Shown: positions 11,621 through 22,857 of the stretch, one piece after another
How positions within the stretch are numbered: the stretch's first letter is position 1
How the letters are laid out: each line of letters begins with the position of its first letter
From: Toxonevra muliebris
Lineage: Eukaryota; Arthropoda; Insecta; Diptera; Pallopteridae
Assembly: GCA_963691655.1 (NCBI GenBank)
Contig: OY829326.1
Location: 17,472,878-17,536,877 of the forward strand
Length of the DNA: 64,000 nt
Reading direction: 5' to 3'
The notes under the pieces: model-generated
What the model was told of the DNA's origin: nothing
What the model saw: the letters and a program-made list of their open reading frames with translations, nothing else
Databases searched by the model: none
Program-made: the position numbers and the translations under genes

Positions 11621-12977
11621 TTTGTTGCAGCAGGGTGTCTCTGCACTGGCTGATCTTTACAGGGTGTGTCGTATTTTATTCGTGTTTGGGTGTGCTTGTT
11701 TATTTTAAATTGTTTTTGGTAACACTCAAATAACTAAAACTTTTTTAAGTTTTGCAAATATTTTCATTGTCATTTTTAGAGCTTATATATGAGAACGGCA
11801 GCAACTAGGGGAAAGCATGAAATGAATCACGAAATTATATAAAAATAAAAGATAATACCACAAGAAAAATATGAAACTACACCAAAAAAAGAAAAAGGAA
11901 AAACACGCACATTTGCAATATTCATTCGTTTTTGCTTCCGCTTGCTTAACTACACAATACCCAATCTACCCCCTTTTGTTTATTTATTAAAGCTAGTGTG
12001 ACATTCACAATTAAATTGTCACAGGAACAGCAGCGACTGCAACAACAACAGCAATAACGTTAGCCGTGTGCAAAGTATCACAAATCAACAAAAATGCAAT
12101 AAGAATTTTATGAAAGAGACTGAAATTAAACTTCAATGCTGCATTCAGCACACACCGAACAAGGAAAAAACACCACCAACACCACAATTTTTAATTATTG
12201 AACTTATTTCTTTGCTGCTTTCCATTGTACATTTTATTTATTTTTGCAAATTTCATGATTATTTTTCTTCTATTTTGCAAACTAATTTGTCTTTATTCAT
12301 TTAATTTCAATTCCTTGCCACAAATTCCTTATTTTATTTAATTTCTGCCAACGTCGTCGTTTTTTTCTTTCTCGCAACATCATCTTTTTCAAATTCTTTT
12401 ACTTTGAATCTGTTTTCATCTTTTTCCATTACATATCAACTACCTCTTCTTCTTTTTCTTTGCATCACATCATATTTTTTCTTTTCATTGACAAAACGAT
12501 GAAAAAAGTAAATAAATCACAAAAGCAAAAGCAATGAACAAAAAAAAAAAAATGGTAAAAAAGAACTTTTTGTTGTTGCTTTCAATGCGCCGCTGCTGCT
12601 TTTTCTTCTTCTTCTACTTTTTCTATTGGTTTTGGTTTTTTTGCTGCCATTGATTTTTTTCGAGAAATTTTATTTACGTTAATTTATCAATAAATTTCAC
12701 ATTTTCCCATAAAAATTTAACATCACTCTATCACATACACTTTAAATTATTTATTTATGATAATTTTGTTTAAAACTATTTGCACTTTTCATGTTAAAAT
12801 TAATAAAAATATTGGAGCAATATTCGAGTTTGAAAGCTACCGTGAGAATCAAAAATTTTTTTTGATCTCTACAAACTCTCCACAAATGTCCATGGAAAAA
12901 TATAAAAACGGATTGGCAATATACATGGTTGCATTTGGGTGGTGTCCCTTGATTATGTGAAACGCTTAAAAGTGGCT
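11621..12977. other. 5' flank of the Trio-type exon, intergenic
   Basis: The first part (11621-11660) is probably 5' untranslated sequence of the Trio-type exon. The rest is AT-rich, with CAACAG repeats near 12030-12055 and T-rich tracts, and no supported gene. Confidence 0.45.
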
Positions 12978-13085
12978 GTTGACACGGGCGCAAGATTGAA
13001 CGCCTATCTGAAGAAGAGAGGTGGAAAAAAGGCAGGTTTCTATCTCTTTCTTACTACCTAATTTTTCTACCTCTCTACTTGATAA
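12978..13085. repeat. fold-back MITE, partial copy
   Basis: GACACGGGCGCAAG...CGCCTATCTGAAGAAGAGAGG resembles the left arm of the hairpin element at 13799. The central ctatctctttcttactacctaa part is also shared, but the distal arm is cut off after acctctct. Confidence 0.5.
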
Positions 13086-13798
13086 TTAGGTTCGCTACAT
13101 CCAATACAAGTAATACATTCGAAGCTGTATATTTTTTTGGGAGTAACGACTGTTTAATAAATGTAGTATTGAATGTAGGAGTAATTTTGGAATACTCTTC
13201 TTTGAACAGAATGGAGGCAGTCAGTATTCAGTAAGTAGATTTAGTAAATAAAAAACTTAAAAAAGAAAATCTTCCAAACTATAATTGTTCTAATAACGAA
13301 ATTTAATTGAATACACATTTTCCCAATATAATGGACAAAATATGAGCTTGTGCTGGAAAAATTGGCATTTCGCTTTCCATAATATGCCAAATATAGCATA
13401 TGAAATTTGAGTATAAACTGAAGTTTTTTCTGTACTCCCTCGAAAGAAAATTGGGAGGTTCAACAACAAAACAACATTTCACGTAACTAAATCGGGTAAT
13501 TCCTATAGACAAAAATATGGAATGTTATTAGTTTTCCGTTAAAGGGCATCTTTCATATATACGAAGTATTAAAAAAATTTCAGTGAAGAAATTTTTACAT
13601 AACTATTACATTTATTTGATGCATAAGACAACTTTTTTTTTTATGAGTCAGCAAGAAAGCTGCTAAAACATGCGGAAAACAATTAATTAATAGATTTAGC
13701 TTATGTCTCTATACATTGAAAATTAGAGGGCAAAGGCTGACAGACCTCTAATCTCTGTCCAATTTACGTGACGATGCACGAACTTCTTTATGTAGCTG

Positions 13799-13940
13799 TT
13801 CCCACGGACGCAAGCATGAACGCCAGTCTGAAAGAGAGAGGCAGTAAGATAGAAATAGAAACTCGCCTATCTTTTTCTAACTACCTATATTTTTACCTTT
13901 CTCTTTCAGACAGGCGATCATGCTTGCGCTAGTGTGAGTA
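13799..13940. repeat. fold-back MITE with ~50-bp inverted arms
   Basis: The left arm reads CGCAAGCATGAACGCCAGTC then TGAAAGAGAGAGG. The right arm, reverse complemented, reads CGCAAGCATGATCGCCTGTC then TGAAAGAGAAAGG. The arms are separated by about 30 bp, so the unit can form a long hairpin. No coding capacity. Confidence 0.65.
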
Positions 13941-14445
13941 TGTTCCGAAAATAGTATTAAAATTTACTATTTCCGTTAATACAGCTATGCCGCTCTACAA
14001 AGATAGTTGGCAACGCTAAATCTTACAATTTTACTTTCAGCTGTTCGAATTTGACAACCAGCGATTTTATAAGAAATTGATAAGACCAGCGAAAAATTAG
14101 AAGTTTCTTGTAAATAAGTCGTAAGAAAGTAATCGCAAAAATTCTGCGAAAAATAAAAGCAACTTTACAGCACCGAAAAAATAAATCTAAACAGAAATCT
14201 CAAACGCAGATAACTACAATAACAGCGGTAAGGTTTTTGTATGTATACAAAAACAGCTATTTTTTTTATTACAATCGCCAAATTTGATCTTAATTTAAAG
14301 AGATTTGTGTTTAGTAGTTAAAAATGTATACAAAAAATCTCACATCATTCCACAGCACCCAGTAGAACAACAGAAAAAATCCAAGCAATCGGTAAAACCG
14401 ACAAAGGCTTCGCCGCTGCCGCCAGCCAAAACAGTCGAGCATACA

Positions 14446-15253
14446 ATGGAAACGAATTTGAATCGTGTGCTAAACCAAAGCGTGCGCCATTCACTCAATG
14501 GGCAGCTATGCAAATATACGAATGTCATGAAAGGTATGTGCTCAATCTAATTGAACCCCAGCATTTAATAGCAATATTTCAACAATTTTCCAAGGCTGGC
14601 AATATCGTTGGTTCACTGTGGATCCCCTTACCGGAATTCTAAGTTACTATTTGTATGATACCTCGTCGACTAATGACGATATAGCTCCGTCACCACATGT
14701 GCTCGCCAGTGCCCCACGCGGCCAAGTACATTTAGGCGGTGCTGTTGTCTGTCCCAGCGATGAAGATTCGCGAACCTTTTCCATTGGTTGTGCTTCCGGT
14801 GATACGATTAAGCTGCGTGCAGCTGATGCCAGGCGCCGTCAAGAGTGGGTTGATGGTTTGCGTGCCGTTGTTGAAAGTTATACAAAAGCAATGGATATAA
14901 ATAATTCATCACCGCTGCCACCACGAGAATTGTTGGCAGCATCGGATGCTATGGTTTCTGCCAGGCAGGCTCTATATCTTACCGAACAATGGTTAATATT
15001 GCATTAATATACATATTATTGAACATGCTAATAGTGTATTATGTTTTACAGTAATGCCTCGCTTGCACGCGCTATTGAAAATATCGACTGTGCTATGTTT
15101 TCGCCTACAGATCCCGATCTTCTACTGCTCAAAGCAATCTCGACTGCAAGCACACAATGTCTGCATCAGTGTCTTAGTTTACTACAACGCCATCAGGAAG
15201 TTGAGAGTACAACACACACTGCTGCAGTTGAAGCAACACCAAGTGTTTATTAA
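14446..15253 (+). CDS. ORP9/10/11-like PH-domain protein, complete, no sterol-binding domain
   Basis: Coding exons are 14446-14533, 14595-14991 and 15052-15253, joined by GT-AG introns of about 60 bp: AAAG/gtatgt to tttccaag/GC, and CAATG/gttaat to tttacag/TAATG. The product has 228 residues. A non-coding exon seems to end at ...aacagcg/gtaagg (14229) and splice to cattccacag (14355); the first ATG after that is at 14446. The PH domain fills residues ~16-130: GQLCKYTNVMK-GWQYRWF, LGGAVVCPSDEDSRTFSI and KLRAADARRRQEWVDGL. A helical segment follows (LPPRELL, DLLLLKAISTASTQCL) that matches the region after the PH domain in OSBPL10/11. The protein stops (TAA at 15251) before the ORD lipid-transfer domain, so it may tether or bind phosphoinositides without transferring sterol. 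It may correspond to a short PH gene known in Drosophila (CG9205 from memory, unverified). Confidence 0.85.
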
Positions 15254-17628
15254 TTGTTGGTATTCTCTAATAATGAATTTCGAGTTTTTTTTTGTACATT
15301 TGCATGCGATTAAAAATGCGCATAATTTGTATTAAAATTTTCTTTCAATAATTTAATTTATTGCAATTTGCAAAACTAAAACTAGAACTAATCGGTATTT
15401 TGCACTTTTATTCCATTATTATTACGAAATTTATTAATACTAAAGCCTAAAAACTACACAAATTTTTGAATTTATTGTAATTTCTTTATCTTAATATTAA
15501 CTTAGTTATAGAAAAGCAGGAACAGAAAATATTTAATTAAAATAACTGAGTTATTAATATAATTGATTGCATTTTTCTTGTCACATGCTATTATGGAATA
15601 GTAGAACTTGTGGGCATTAATTTTTTTTATTTCTTCAAGTTAGTTTATATATGGTGCGCTATTAACACTGGCAAAGCTTGTAAAGTCCACCGATTGATAT
15701 GTTCACATATAGGTATACGTGTGAACTGTATTATTAAAAATTGAATTTAGTACGCCATTTAAATTTAAAAGCTAATTAATATGGACCCAATCAAAAAATT
15801 AAATTTTTTAGTTCGGGCTTGGTGATTTCCGCTTGAACGCGGATTTAGATTAGATCTGGAAGTGGGCAAACTAGTTTGATAATAAAAACTGTGAAAATTA
15901 TGTCAAAATTTCTTCAAAAAACAAAAAAAAAAAAAAAAAAAAAGGTAAACCATTAATTTCATGTATATTTCTATTTAAAATAAAAAAAGTTCAAACTTTC
16001 AGTGAGGAACTATTAGTAAGAAGACACAGTAAGTCCAGCAGTTTCATCAGATGCTATTATTCTTGTTTGAACTCGTAATGTCTCCCTAATTTATTAAAAA
16101 AGTTTTTTTAATACTCACCTACTAACCTTTTTCCCGGTGGCAGTTACGTTACCTTTTTTCCGGTGTTTTTTTAAAAAAAACTCTAATTATTTTTTTTTTT
16201 TTAAATAATTTGAAAATTGTATATTTTTTATTTAAGTTTATGTTATGAAATAATCATTTCAATGTTTTTGTTTGTGTGTGTGAATAATAATAATAAAACT
16301 AATAATAACAATTAAAATTCACAATTATGTATGCACTTTTATTTGTAATAATTATTATTAATAATATTATTACTACATAATAATAAATAATATCAATTAA
16401 AAATAAATACAATTAATAATACTCATATTTTTCTTTCAAATTGAATCTGAAATGACAATACAATTCTTTTGTATGTATGTATATCTCTGGAGGAGAATAA
16501 AAGGAGAAAGGAGATTTCGTTTTTGTTAAGGTCAAATACATTTATTTTATTTAGTTTTTAAAAGTGTTTTTAGTTTTATGTTTTGTTTTGTTTACTTTTT
16601 GATTTGGGGCTGAATCAGTAACTGGTTTTGTGTTTTTTTTTTTTTTGCGAATTATGAGGGGCGTGCAAAAAATGTGTTTTTTTCTTTAAGTTTACGTTTA
16701 TATGGGGAAAGGAATCGAGTGGGATTGGAGAAAGAGAGTTTTAATATATCAATGTTTTTCTATTACTGCTGCTATTGTTAATTATAATAATATTTATGTA
16801 GTGTTTTTGTTGCTGTTTCTGTGGTTGTTTGATTTTTAACTATTGTATACTAAATGTTTTTTTTTAATTATTTTGTTTTGTTTTTATTGTGGAATAAAAT
16901 TCAAATACAAATTTAACTATAAATAAATTAATAGGAGGAAAACCTTTTTATTTTTGCTTTTCGTTTGTTTATGTTTACCGTTTTGAGTTTTATTTTTATT
17001 ATTTGTTGTGTGCATTTGAAAATAAAAACATTTGAAAAAAGAATATAAATAATTAAAATAAGTTTTGCCAAACGTTTTTGTTTTTTTTTAAATAAGATTA
17101 TATAAAAATTTAATTTAATTTTTCTTTATGTTCTCTTTAGTTTATCGTCCAAAAGTCTTTTTTAAAATATAAAAAATTTGAATTTCATATAATTTGTGTG
17201 AGTGTTGAATTTCAGATGAAAGCTTAGTGGAAATGTTATCATTGGTTTTGAATTAAAGAGATGAGAGGGAGGCAATAAAATACACAAGAAGGCACTTTCT
17301 ACAATAGTGTAAACAAAATAAAAGAGTTAATAATATAATTAGATATGATTAGAACAAAATGGTTTTAGTTAAGTTTCAAAGAAAAAGATTAAAGTTTTAC
17401 AAGTTACTGCACTTTAAAAATTGAATTAGGGTTACTCAGAAATAGGAAAATTTTAAATTTTGTTAAACGATGTTGATTGAAGCTTTTGAGTTCAAAATAT
17501 TTTGTTGACGAGAATTGATCTCTTATTAATAAACTTGAAATCATTTTCCGCATATAAATCGCCATCACTGATTTAATCCTAATTTCTAGACTGAAACAAG
17601 TAATTAAATTTGTATTCATTTGCGATCC
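15254..17628. other. 3' flank, AT-rich, no gene recognised
   Basis: This holds the presumed 3' untranslated region of the PH gene, then very AT-rich DNA with A21 near 15925 and several T-runs. A small palindrome-like GTTCACA...TGTGAAC occurs at 15699-15724. Confidence 0.45.
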
Positions 17629-17632
17629 TTAA

Positions 17633-18300
17633 CCCTTTCGTTGATTTTGTACAGTATATTGGTCAATCCCTTTTATCCGACTCCGAAGAAATAACGACGA
17701 TTTTTTCTCAATATTTTTCATTCAAATCTTATGTTTTTTCATTACGAAGTCATAAATAAACGTATTTCATCAATATTTGTTCCAATTTTCTCAATTTGCA
17801 AAGTGGCTCGACATTCCCTACGATTTTTCAAAATGAAAAATCTAATATTTTGGTATAATTCTTAAAACTTTTAAATTTTGCAACTACCAAAACGTGGCAT
17901 TTTGCTTCTAGTTTAACCTCCATTTCTCAAAATTGAAAAAATTACTATTTTAGGGTGAGTTATCAGTTCAAATCAAAATGTGGTTCGACATTCCCCACAT
18001 TCCTCTACTTTCATGTTTTTGGATTACCGATCATTACAGCTTATGCTATTTTTTAAGAGTTTTTTTCTTTGAAGTCAAGTCAAAAATGCAATGTGCAAAA
18101 ATTTATCATCAAAATTAATTGCATTATTTCAATAAAAAATTAATAATTCTTTGCTAAGTGAAAATATTACTTTCCAAGTATATTCATAAACGATAAAAGA
18201 ATATAAAAATCCAGAAATTTAAGAAAAAGCGTTAACGGATTTTTGTCTATAGCTTTAAGAGTATAATTGTTCGACCTTTAATAGAGGTCAAACCAGGATA
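17633..18300. mobile_element. diverged TTAA-flanked MITE (piggyBac-type), copy C
   Basis: TTAA at 17629-17632 is followed by CCCTTTCGTTG. The interior from about 18050 (tctttgaagtcaagtcaaaaa...) parallels 34980-35215 of copy A: same order of cttt-gaagtc, a run near 18110, ataaaag-ataaagaatat, and a ttgtctatagcttta motif. The right end could not be fixed. Confidence 0.4.
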
Positions 18301-19660
18301 TGTAGAGGCTTGAAACTTGTTTATGTTAGTTGTAGAAGTCTTAAGTAATCATGAATTTCACTCTTAAAAAAAATCGATCGACCCCAAGTGATAATACCAT
18401 AGTACTACTACTACCAGAGTTATAAAGTACTTTAGTTGTTGCAACAACGGTTACAAGTACCAGTATCGGAATTGGTACTTAAAACCATCAAGTACCAGTA
18501 TTTTTGCATGTACTCTTGCTCAGTACTTCACTATCAAGCATCTTTTATTTTATTTTTTTTATTATTTATATATTTGCTTCCGTAGGAGCATAGGATCGCA
18601 ATGAAACTTTTTAATCGAAAGCCATTTCTTGCTCTCTTCATCCCTTCAATTGTTTTTCCGAAAAGATGAAGACATTCTTCTGTTTGTTTTCGACTGAATG
18701 TGATTGTTGCGTGTTTTTTCTTTGCCCTCAAGCGTTTTGGTGATATTGTATAGAAGTCACAGGGCACGAATAAAATAATTCTCTAAAAATCGCTCACATT
18801 GGATTCAGGTAGGACATACCGTCAGACTTTGTGTATTTTGGGTTTTTTGTCGCCTTCCAAGATAAACTCGTCATACTCCTCCTCGTGTATTATACATTTC
18901 GATCTTATAAGTTGTGCAATTATGTTCCATCTATCCTCGCTTGTCTTCTTCATTTTTCATGGCACAACAGTCTATGGAGAGTCTCGACCGAAGCATTAAT
19001 GTACGAATAATATTAGTACACTATTTGTGAAAGGGACTAATTACCTGTCAAGAGGTAGTGCCTTATACAAAAATTTTTATTTCGGACACTCTGCATAGCA
19101 CCCCAACACACTACACTAACCACTAAGCTACGGTTCTCTTATCTATTGTCTTATATAGGAAGTTAGAAAACCTCACAGTATTTTCTCCTTTCTCATATCG
19201 CAAGAAAGGTGTTTTTGATATTTGATCAATTTGTTTCAACATTTTAGTCCAGAGCGATAGCTTCTTGACCAGCTACAACTCATAGCAATGTTCATGTTCG
19301 TGTCAGAGCAGCTGATAGCAGTCAAAATATGAAGTAGGCAAATTACGTTTAGGATTTTCATTTTACAAAATGCTTTGAACAGTAAACAACAAATATGCGT
19401 TAAATTTGTTTCCCCATTTTCTCCCACGTATTTCTTTTCAACTCGATTCTCTCTTTTATAATTTCATAAACACTCATATTCTCGATATATACCATATTTA
19501 TGAAATTAATTATTTCGGCTTCTGTTAAGTTTAACTTGCGCCATTTTTAAATACACAAACATCAAAATCGAATGAAACTTCAAATTTATGTTAGTGTTGA
19601 TAGCAGCAGTATTGTCTAGACGAAATGTTGGATTTTTTTGGTATGACATTAACCTAAGTG

Positions 19661-19723
19661 GTCTCGACTAGATATTTTTATGGTAAGACAGGAACATCAA
19701 CATGAATTATAGCTAGTCGAGAC
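19661..19723. repeat. perfect 11-bp inverted repeat
   Basis: GTCTCGACTAG at 19661-19671 and CTAGTCGAGAC at 19713-19723, spacer 41 bp. Function unknown. Confidence 0.6.
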
Positions 19724-20128
19724 GCTATATAATATTGGACAAGTTGAAATTAAATTCCATGGTGCCATTCGTTTTAAGCTTTGATATGTCGAATTTATAA
19801 GCTACGTTCTTTTGAGGTGAATAGCGATTAAAAGTTATGAAGAGAAATGCTCCGGTCGGAATATCTACTTCGAACTTAGTTCTTTTCTGATCTATTGTTT
19901 TTACATATCGATCCTCATCGCTCTAATAGTTTTGCTCGACCTGCTTGTTTTTGACGCTCCAGCTTATTCAGTGTGGGTTGTAGGTATATTTAGCTGCATT
20001 TTGTAAGGCTCTAGTTTTGGCTTCATATTGGGTTTGCTTGCTTTTCAATTATGTTCCATGCTTTTTTATTGGTAGTGTAATTAGCTCTCTGACTCTCTTC
20101 AAACTTTTTTGTTTTGAAGTAAGTAAAT

Positions 20129-20175
20129 AACTTAAGTCATGACTTTGAAAATTAACCTCCAGATTTAATTTTCAT
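20129..20175 (+). repeat. 47-bp dispersed repeat, copy 1
   Basis: It starts AACTTAAGTCATGACTTTG and ends TTTAATTTTCAT. It is identical to 44085-44131 except for one C/T difference. It contains the palindrome AAGTCATGACTT and the hairpin GAAAATTAA...TTAATTTTC. Confidence 0.8.
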
Positions 20176-22857
20176 TTTTCGACTTTTTTTCTTTGTCCTG
20201 ACATCGTTCGGAATCATTATTTTTTTTTCGTATTTATTATATATATTGCTCTAATATTTTCTGCCACTTAGGCAGTGCAGAGTAAGGGTATCAGTAACAT
20301 AGGCTGCACAATTTTGCATGCAGTTTTAGAAGCTGACGATTAATTTTTTTTATCATGGCAGAACTTTGAGAAATTGTAACCTAAAAGTGCAAAAATATCG
20401 ATTTAATCGATTGGATTATTTATTGTATTAGAGTTTTGAATGTATTTATTTCAAGTTGCAATATCGTAAGGAACACTAATAGGATAAAAAAAAACAAAAT
20501 CAATTCAAAAGGTGAAACTAAAACTCGTTAAAGATTAATACGGCATTTTTGTACTTTTAGGTTAGAATTCTTTGAAATACTGGAGTGAATGATTAGGAAA
20601 TTATTACTTACATTTTTAGGTCTGAAAAATTTCCGTCTAAGTAATCATTATCTACAGTAAACAGAGTTTAATTGTACTATATCAAAGACCCTGCCATTAA
20701 CCCACAGAAACTATCAGCTTATGTATTCATAATTGAAATTTGTTTGTACGAATAAAAGAAAATTATTTAATTAATAAAAAAAAAGGAACTTAAATCTCCC
20801 ATTATTTTACTACATACATTTCCATTTAAGTTAAACTTTCATTTGATTTTCCAATGTCACACAAATTCATATAAAAATCAGTCTAAAAATTTTGCTTCTA
20901 AATATATTTAATTTTCTTTTTTCCATTTTAGATTTTTCCTAAATTTTTAAATTTTTGTGTTTGTATAAATAGGCTTTTAATAATAATTTCTTTTTCGTTT
21001 TAAATTTTTAATATTACGATAATTTAATTTACAATTTTGTTAATTTTGTTTAAGTTTTTCCACTCTTTTTTTTTTGAATTTCATTCCGAAAGGCATTTTT
21101 TGTGATTTTTTTTGTTTGTAGTCCTAAAAGTTAAATGTTTCTTTTTGTTAAGTTTTCGTAAATTTTGTTCCAAAAATTTTTAGTCCAAAAACTTTCTTAT
21201 GTCTTCTCAAAATTTTGTACAATTTTTTATGTGGTATAATTAAGTAAATTTATATGATATAAAAAGGAAAAAATAAAATTTTGTAATAAACAACAAAAAT
21301 TGGGCACACATTTGTTTGTTTTTTTCTTCATTTAATTTTCAACATTTATATTAATTGATTAATCTTTTTTTAAACTCTTTTTTTTCTTGTTTGTTTAATG
21401 CTTTTGGATTCTTGGAATGTTCCAAAATAAAATTCATAAAATCATATATTAATAAATATTTGTAAGTAGTAAGAAAATACTTAAGTTTTAGGAGATCTGT
21501 TGTAGCATAAAAATTAATAAATATTTTTAATTTAATATTAAATCAAGTATTAACTAAACTCAAAAACATATGTTTTTAAGATATAAATAAAATAGTTCTT
21601 GTATTTTAAAAATATAACTAAATTATTTTTAATAGAATTAAGTAACATGCTTGAAGTTTGTTTTTTTTTTCTGTTTTGATTTTTACTAATACTATGTAAA
21701 ATACTATTGCACACATTTAAAGGAAAATTATTTTATATATTATGTTTTTATTGTAATATAAATACTAACATTAAATGTTTTTGTTTAATTGTTGAATTAT
21801 TTTATGTTTGATTTGTAGTTGCTATTTTTTTTTTTTTTTTTTTGGACAAAATTATAATGAGTGAAACGAATATCTTTTAGTAGCACAACATAATTGAAAA
21901 CTTTTAACATTATACTTTTTTAGAATCCATTAATTGCATTAATTTTTTTCTTTTTTTTTTTAAATCCTTTGAATTATTAGAAGATAGAGTCTTTGAGAAG
22001 GCGAAAACACCAAGACGGGTTCGGGCCTCACGACCGGAATTTTATTTAATCGTGGGTTCTTTTATTTATTGGGCAGAAAACGCAGAAATGTAGCTAGTTC
22101 TTGCGTTTTGTTTGAATTACCCCATGTCAAATAAATTTCTAAATGTGAGCTTTGTAAATAAAAAGAAGAAAGAGTTAAATCTTGTAATTGATTGATTAAG
22201 AGGTTGCCCACTGGCATGATTTAAAATGGTCCAAGGATGCTTTCTCGATACTCAGATCGGATAGAGGTAAGATAAAGATTTCTATAAATATATTGAAGCA
22301 AGTTCACAAGATCAATACTACCACAATTTCTTCGACAAGAAGTCTAAAAAGTAGAACAAGCTTAAAGCTTTCAAAATCGGATTTAAAATATTAAGATTTT
22401 CAACATTAAGTTCTTAGTGAAGGCAAGTAAAATGATTTGAATTTAACGATTAGTTTTTAAGTTCACTCTGATTGAGAGTTTAAATTAAACCACAATTCTT
22501 AAGTGAAAAGCTTTGTCTTCAGTTTGTTCTTTTTTGGATTTAAGAATTTCTCAAAACAATTTTTTTCAATTACAATCTGCATATCTGAATTAGATGTTTG
22601 AGATTTATTCACTTTGCATTTTTTTTTGTGAGCTGTGGTAAATTCGAAAGTGTTAAAAAAATTATAATTTTCTTTTGCCAAAAGAAACTCATCACTTAGG
22701 AGTAGTCAAAACTATGTTGTGCTATGCTCGATTCTGGTATCAGAAAAAAGTTTATATACACATATAATTATATAAAAGATATATGTGCATGTGTGAGTAT
22801 ATTAAGTTTAAACAAAAACAAACAATCCGAACAAATGAAATAAACTTAGGCAACGAT

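Larger units (their letters stand above)
18301..22857. other. AT-rich region downstream of bab, including its presumed 3' UTR
   Basis: No coding region is supported. A cluster of AGTAC/GTACT words occurs at 18405-18535. On the minus strand AATAAA-type signals are common (for example opposite 22056-22065), so the bab transcript could end at several places here. Confidence 0.4.

Noticed and set aside
15699..15724. Hormone-receptor-like inverted repeat GTTCACA...TGTGAAC
   Set aside because: The spacing (12 bp) does not fit a known response element and it is an isolated occurrence in AT-rich DNA.
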